A DNA stretch of 52,141 bases from a virus. Below the pieces are notes generated by a model. That model did no database searches, was not told the origin of the DNA, and saw nothing but the letters and a program-made list of their open reading frames with translations. The position numbers and the translations under genes were made by a program. Location: positions 1 to 52,141 of the IMG/VR virus record IMGVR_UViG_3300031957_000416; one strand, written 5' to 3'. Positions within the stretch are counted from its first letter, which is position 1. Each line of letters opens with the position of its first letter. Positions 50,410-52,141 of this stretch are shown here, in pieces.

Positions 50410-52141
50410 TTATTCTCCTTTTAGAGTATTTACTTCATTTTGTAGAGTTGTTACTTGTGCGGACAACTCTTGTACCGCTTTTATTAGTGGCATTACAAAA
50501 GCTTCTTTAGATAAAGTTTGTGTCTTTTCTTTACCTTCGTTATTTTCTCTTTCTTTCCAACCACCAAAATTATTTATATCATGCTTGTCCATAGCACTTT
50601 TAACTTCTTGAGCTATTAAACCATCAATTGTTACTGTAGTGTTCATTAAATTTTTATTTGGATTATGCTCAACCATAGTATTTGAAACTTCTTGAGATGC
50701 TTTCCAATTAAAAGTTACTGGTCTTAATTCATTAATAAAATCTAATGCTTTCCAATCAATATTAGTTATATTTGTTTTTAATCTTTCATCAGAACTTCTT
50801 GACCAGTTTGCATCAGCATCAAAATCATTTGTTACAACATTACTTGTTTTACCAAAAGAAAAGTCATTTGCTGATGCTGATATTTGAAAACCTATTGCAA
50901 TACCAAAATCTTGAGTTGCATCAGCTACATCAGAACCAGAACCAATACAAATATTTGCACTACCACTAGTTATACTAGCACCAGCATCAAGACCAAGTCC
51001 AACATTGTCTGTTCCAGCTAATACATTTGGTAAAGAGTTATAGCCAACAGTAGTATTATCACCACCTGTAGTTACATCTGTAAGTGCTTGATATCCGATA
51101 CCAGTGTTTTTATCACCTGAAGTTAAAGCGTCTAATGCAAAGCTACCTATTGCTATGTTGTATTCTCCACCAGCTATAGAAGAACCTAGTGAATAATTAC
51201 CAATACCTATGTTGTGATTTTCAGTATCGTAAACTCTACCAGCATCATAACCAATATGTATTGCACCACCACCTGTTGTTAATCCGTCACCAGCCCTGTG
51301 TCCTATAGCTGTAACATTTCCAGTTGTAAGTGCTGTACCAGCTTGATAACCCAAAGCAGTATTACCATCACCAGAAGTTAAAGCATCTAGTGAATAGTTA
51401 CCAATAGCTACATTGTATTCACCGCCAGCAACCGATCCACCTAGTGCATCAGTACCAATACCAAGGTTATGTGTTTCAGTATCAAAACCATCACCAGCAG
51501 CTCTACCAATCATTATATTGTTGGCACCAGTTGTTACTGACACTCCAGAAGATGAACCTATAAATACACTATCAGTAGCAGATGTTAAAGCTCTTGCTGC
51601 TTGGAAACCTACTACGGTATTATTATTTCCTGTCATAGTTCCTGTATCACAAGCATCCGCACCTAATATTAAATTATAACTTGCAGACGTTAGTGTTTTT
51701 GCAGCTGTGTGTCCAAGTATGGTGTTATCAATTCCTGTCGTTAATGCCGTTCCAGCTTGATAACCAACAGCTGTGTTATTAGCACCAGTGCTTGTTTCTA
51801 AAGCAGAAGAACCAATTGCTACACTGTTACTTGCTGTTTCATTAGAGTCTAATGCCCTTCTGCCTATTGCAACATTAAAATTTCCAGTAGTGTTTGTATC
51901 TAAAGCTCTATAACCAATTGCTACATTATAAGCACCTTCAGTATTTGCTTTTAAAGAATCGGTTCCAAGTCCTGTGTTTTCACTTCCTGTAGTAGTAGCA
52001 CTTCCAGCATTATATCCGACTGCTACATTGTTATCACCCGAAGTCAAAGCATCGAGTGAATTGTTACCAATAGCTACATTAAATTCACCACCAGCTACTG
52101 CTCCACCAAGAGCATCTAAACCAATAGCTAAATTGTGATTC
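50410..52141 (-). CDS. Tail fibre with adhesin-type repeats and S74 chaperone domain (C-terminal part; N-terminus outside window)
   Basis: The frame is open to the right edge (one extra base before the first full codon), so the start is missing; TTG at 52047 is only the first in-window start-like codon. The shaft has many G-x-x-[SA]-x-x-x-x-T-T/S-G and N-x-x-[IV]-G-x-x repeats, like head domains of trimeric adhesins. Residues from S-S-D-E-R-L-K to the end form a peptidase S74 intramolecular chaperone: S-S-D-E-R-L-K-T-N-I, then F-I-N-E-L-R-P-V-T-F and G-L-I-A-Q-E-V. It should trimerise and self-cleave at the Ser. Receptor binding is likely. Confidence 0.9.
   Translation of the reverse strand, partial: NHNLAIGLDALGGAVAGGEFNVAIGNNSLDALTSGDNNVAVGYNAGSATTTGSENTGLGTDSLKANTEGAYNVAIGYRALDTNTTGNFNVAIGRRALDSNETASNSVAIGSSALETSTGANNTAVGYQAGTALTTGIDNTILGHTAAKTLTSASYNLILGADACDTGTMTGNNNTVVGFQAARALTSATDSVFIGSSSGVSVTTGANNIMIGRAAGDGFDTETHNLGIGTDALGGSVAGGEYNVAIGNYSLDALTSGDGNTALGYQAGTALTTGNVTAIGHRAGDGLTTGGGAIHIGYDAGRVYDTENHNIGIGNYSLGSSIAGGEYNIAIGSFALDALTSGDKNTGIGYQALTDVTTGGDNTTVGYNSLPNVLAGTDNVGLGLDAGASITSGSANICIGSGSDVADATQDFGIAIGFQISASANDFSFGKTSNVVTNDFDADANWSRSSDERLKTNITNIDWKALDFINELRPVTFNWKASQEVSNTMVEHNPNKNLMNTTVTIDGLIAQEVKSAMDKHDINNFGGWKERENNEGKEKTQTLSKEAFVMPLIKAVQELSAQVTTLQNEVNTLKGE
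51115..52141 (-). repeat. Internal repeats of the fibre shaft
   Basis: A unit encoding [AS]-G-G-E-[YF]-N-x-A-I-G-x-x-x-L-D-A-L-T-S-G-D occurs three times: around 51115-51190, around 51370-51440 (about 250 bases away), and around 52035-52100 at the window edge. The copies are similar at DNA level, so they can recombine or confuse assembly. This may be why the sequence is broken here. Confidence 0.7.

Noticed and set aside
1-52141. tRNA genes, CRISPR array, integrase, reverse transcriptase, single-subunit RNA polymerase
   Set aside because: Looked for and not seen in any clear form by eye. A tRNA or covariance-model scan would be needed to exclude small RNAs formally.

Overview
The window looks like most of the genome of a lytic, short-tailed marine phage (podovirus) of the SAR116-phage HMO-2011 type. 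Three things point there. The sequence is AT-rich with tightly packed, overlapping genes and AGGAG-type ribosome sites. There is a family A DNA polymerase with a DnaJ-like four-cysteine zinc module inserted at residues 303-331, the feature I associate with HMO-2011. The portal, scaffold, coat, adaptor, internal virion proteins and repeat-built fibres match that group in kind and order. I see no single-subunit RNA polymerase, integrase, reverse transcriptase, tRNA or CRISPR array. An alphaproteobacterial host (SAR11, SAR116 or Roseobacter relatives) is an inference from phage type and base composition only.

Layout: (1) 1-18.9 kb, minus strand, is the head and tail block. Read in its own direction it starts with a cluster of very small, mostly basic proteins, then small and large terminase, a small HExxH protein, portal, a Hint-domain protein, scaffold, major capsid, a head protein, adaptor, a nozzle-like protein and three fibre genes. 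(2) 18.9-20.86 kb is the control region: two divergent, perfect-consensus sigma70 promoters, a structured stretch without genes, an orphan minus-strand gene (19583-20512) flanked by two copies of one palindrome, nested inverted repeats, and a strong rightward promoter with palindromes in its spacer and -10. (3) 20.86-37.59 kb, plus strand, is the early and replication block: many small proteins, two zinc-binding proteins, a C5-cytosine methyltransferase, primase, DnaB-type helicase, a PP-loop (PAPS-reductase-like) enzyme, DNA polymerase, a Cas4/AddB-type nuclease, a resolvase-like nuclease, a metallophosphoesterase, a DUF3310 protein and an AdoMet-decarboxylase-like protein. It is interrupted by one minus-strand cassette (22113-23138) with its own promoter. 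(4) 37.59-52.14 kb, minus strand, holds small membrane proteins, a GH24-type lysozyme protein, a holin-like protein, the large internal virion proteins and the last fibre gene.

The two ends of the window carry the 5' start and the 3' part of what is probably one fibre gene. The molecule is therefore probably circular or circularly permuted, with the sequence broken inside a repeat-rich fibre gene; joining the ends directly would put the gene out of frame, so some sequence is missing.

The observations most worth following are: a 259-codon second reading frame wholly inside the methyltransferase gene, in which both frames look like known protein families; a hairpin whose loop is perfectly complementary to the purine-rich tract before the 21794 start codon (possible riboswitch or pseudoknot switch); a self-contained ~100-nt promoter-hairpin-terminator unit at 25363-25498; and a free-standing protein at the head of the early operon whose four cysteines have the same spacing as the zinc module inside the DNA polymerase.
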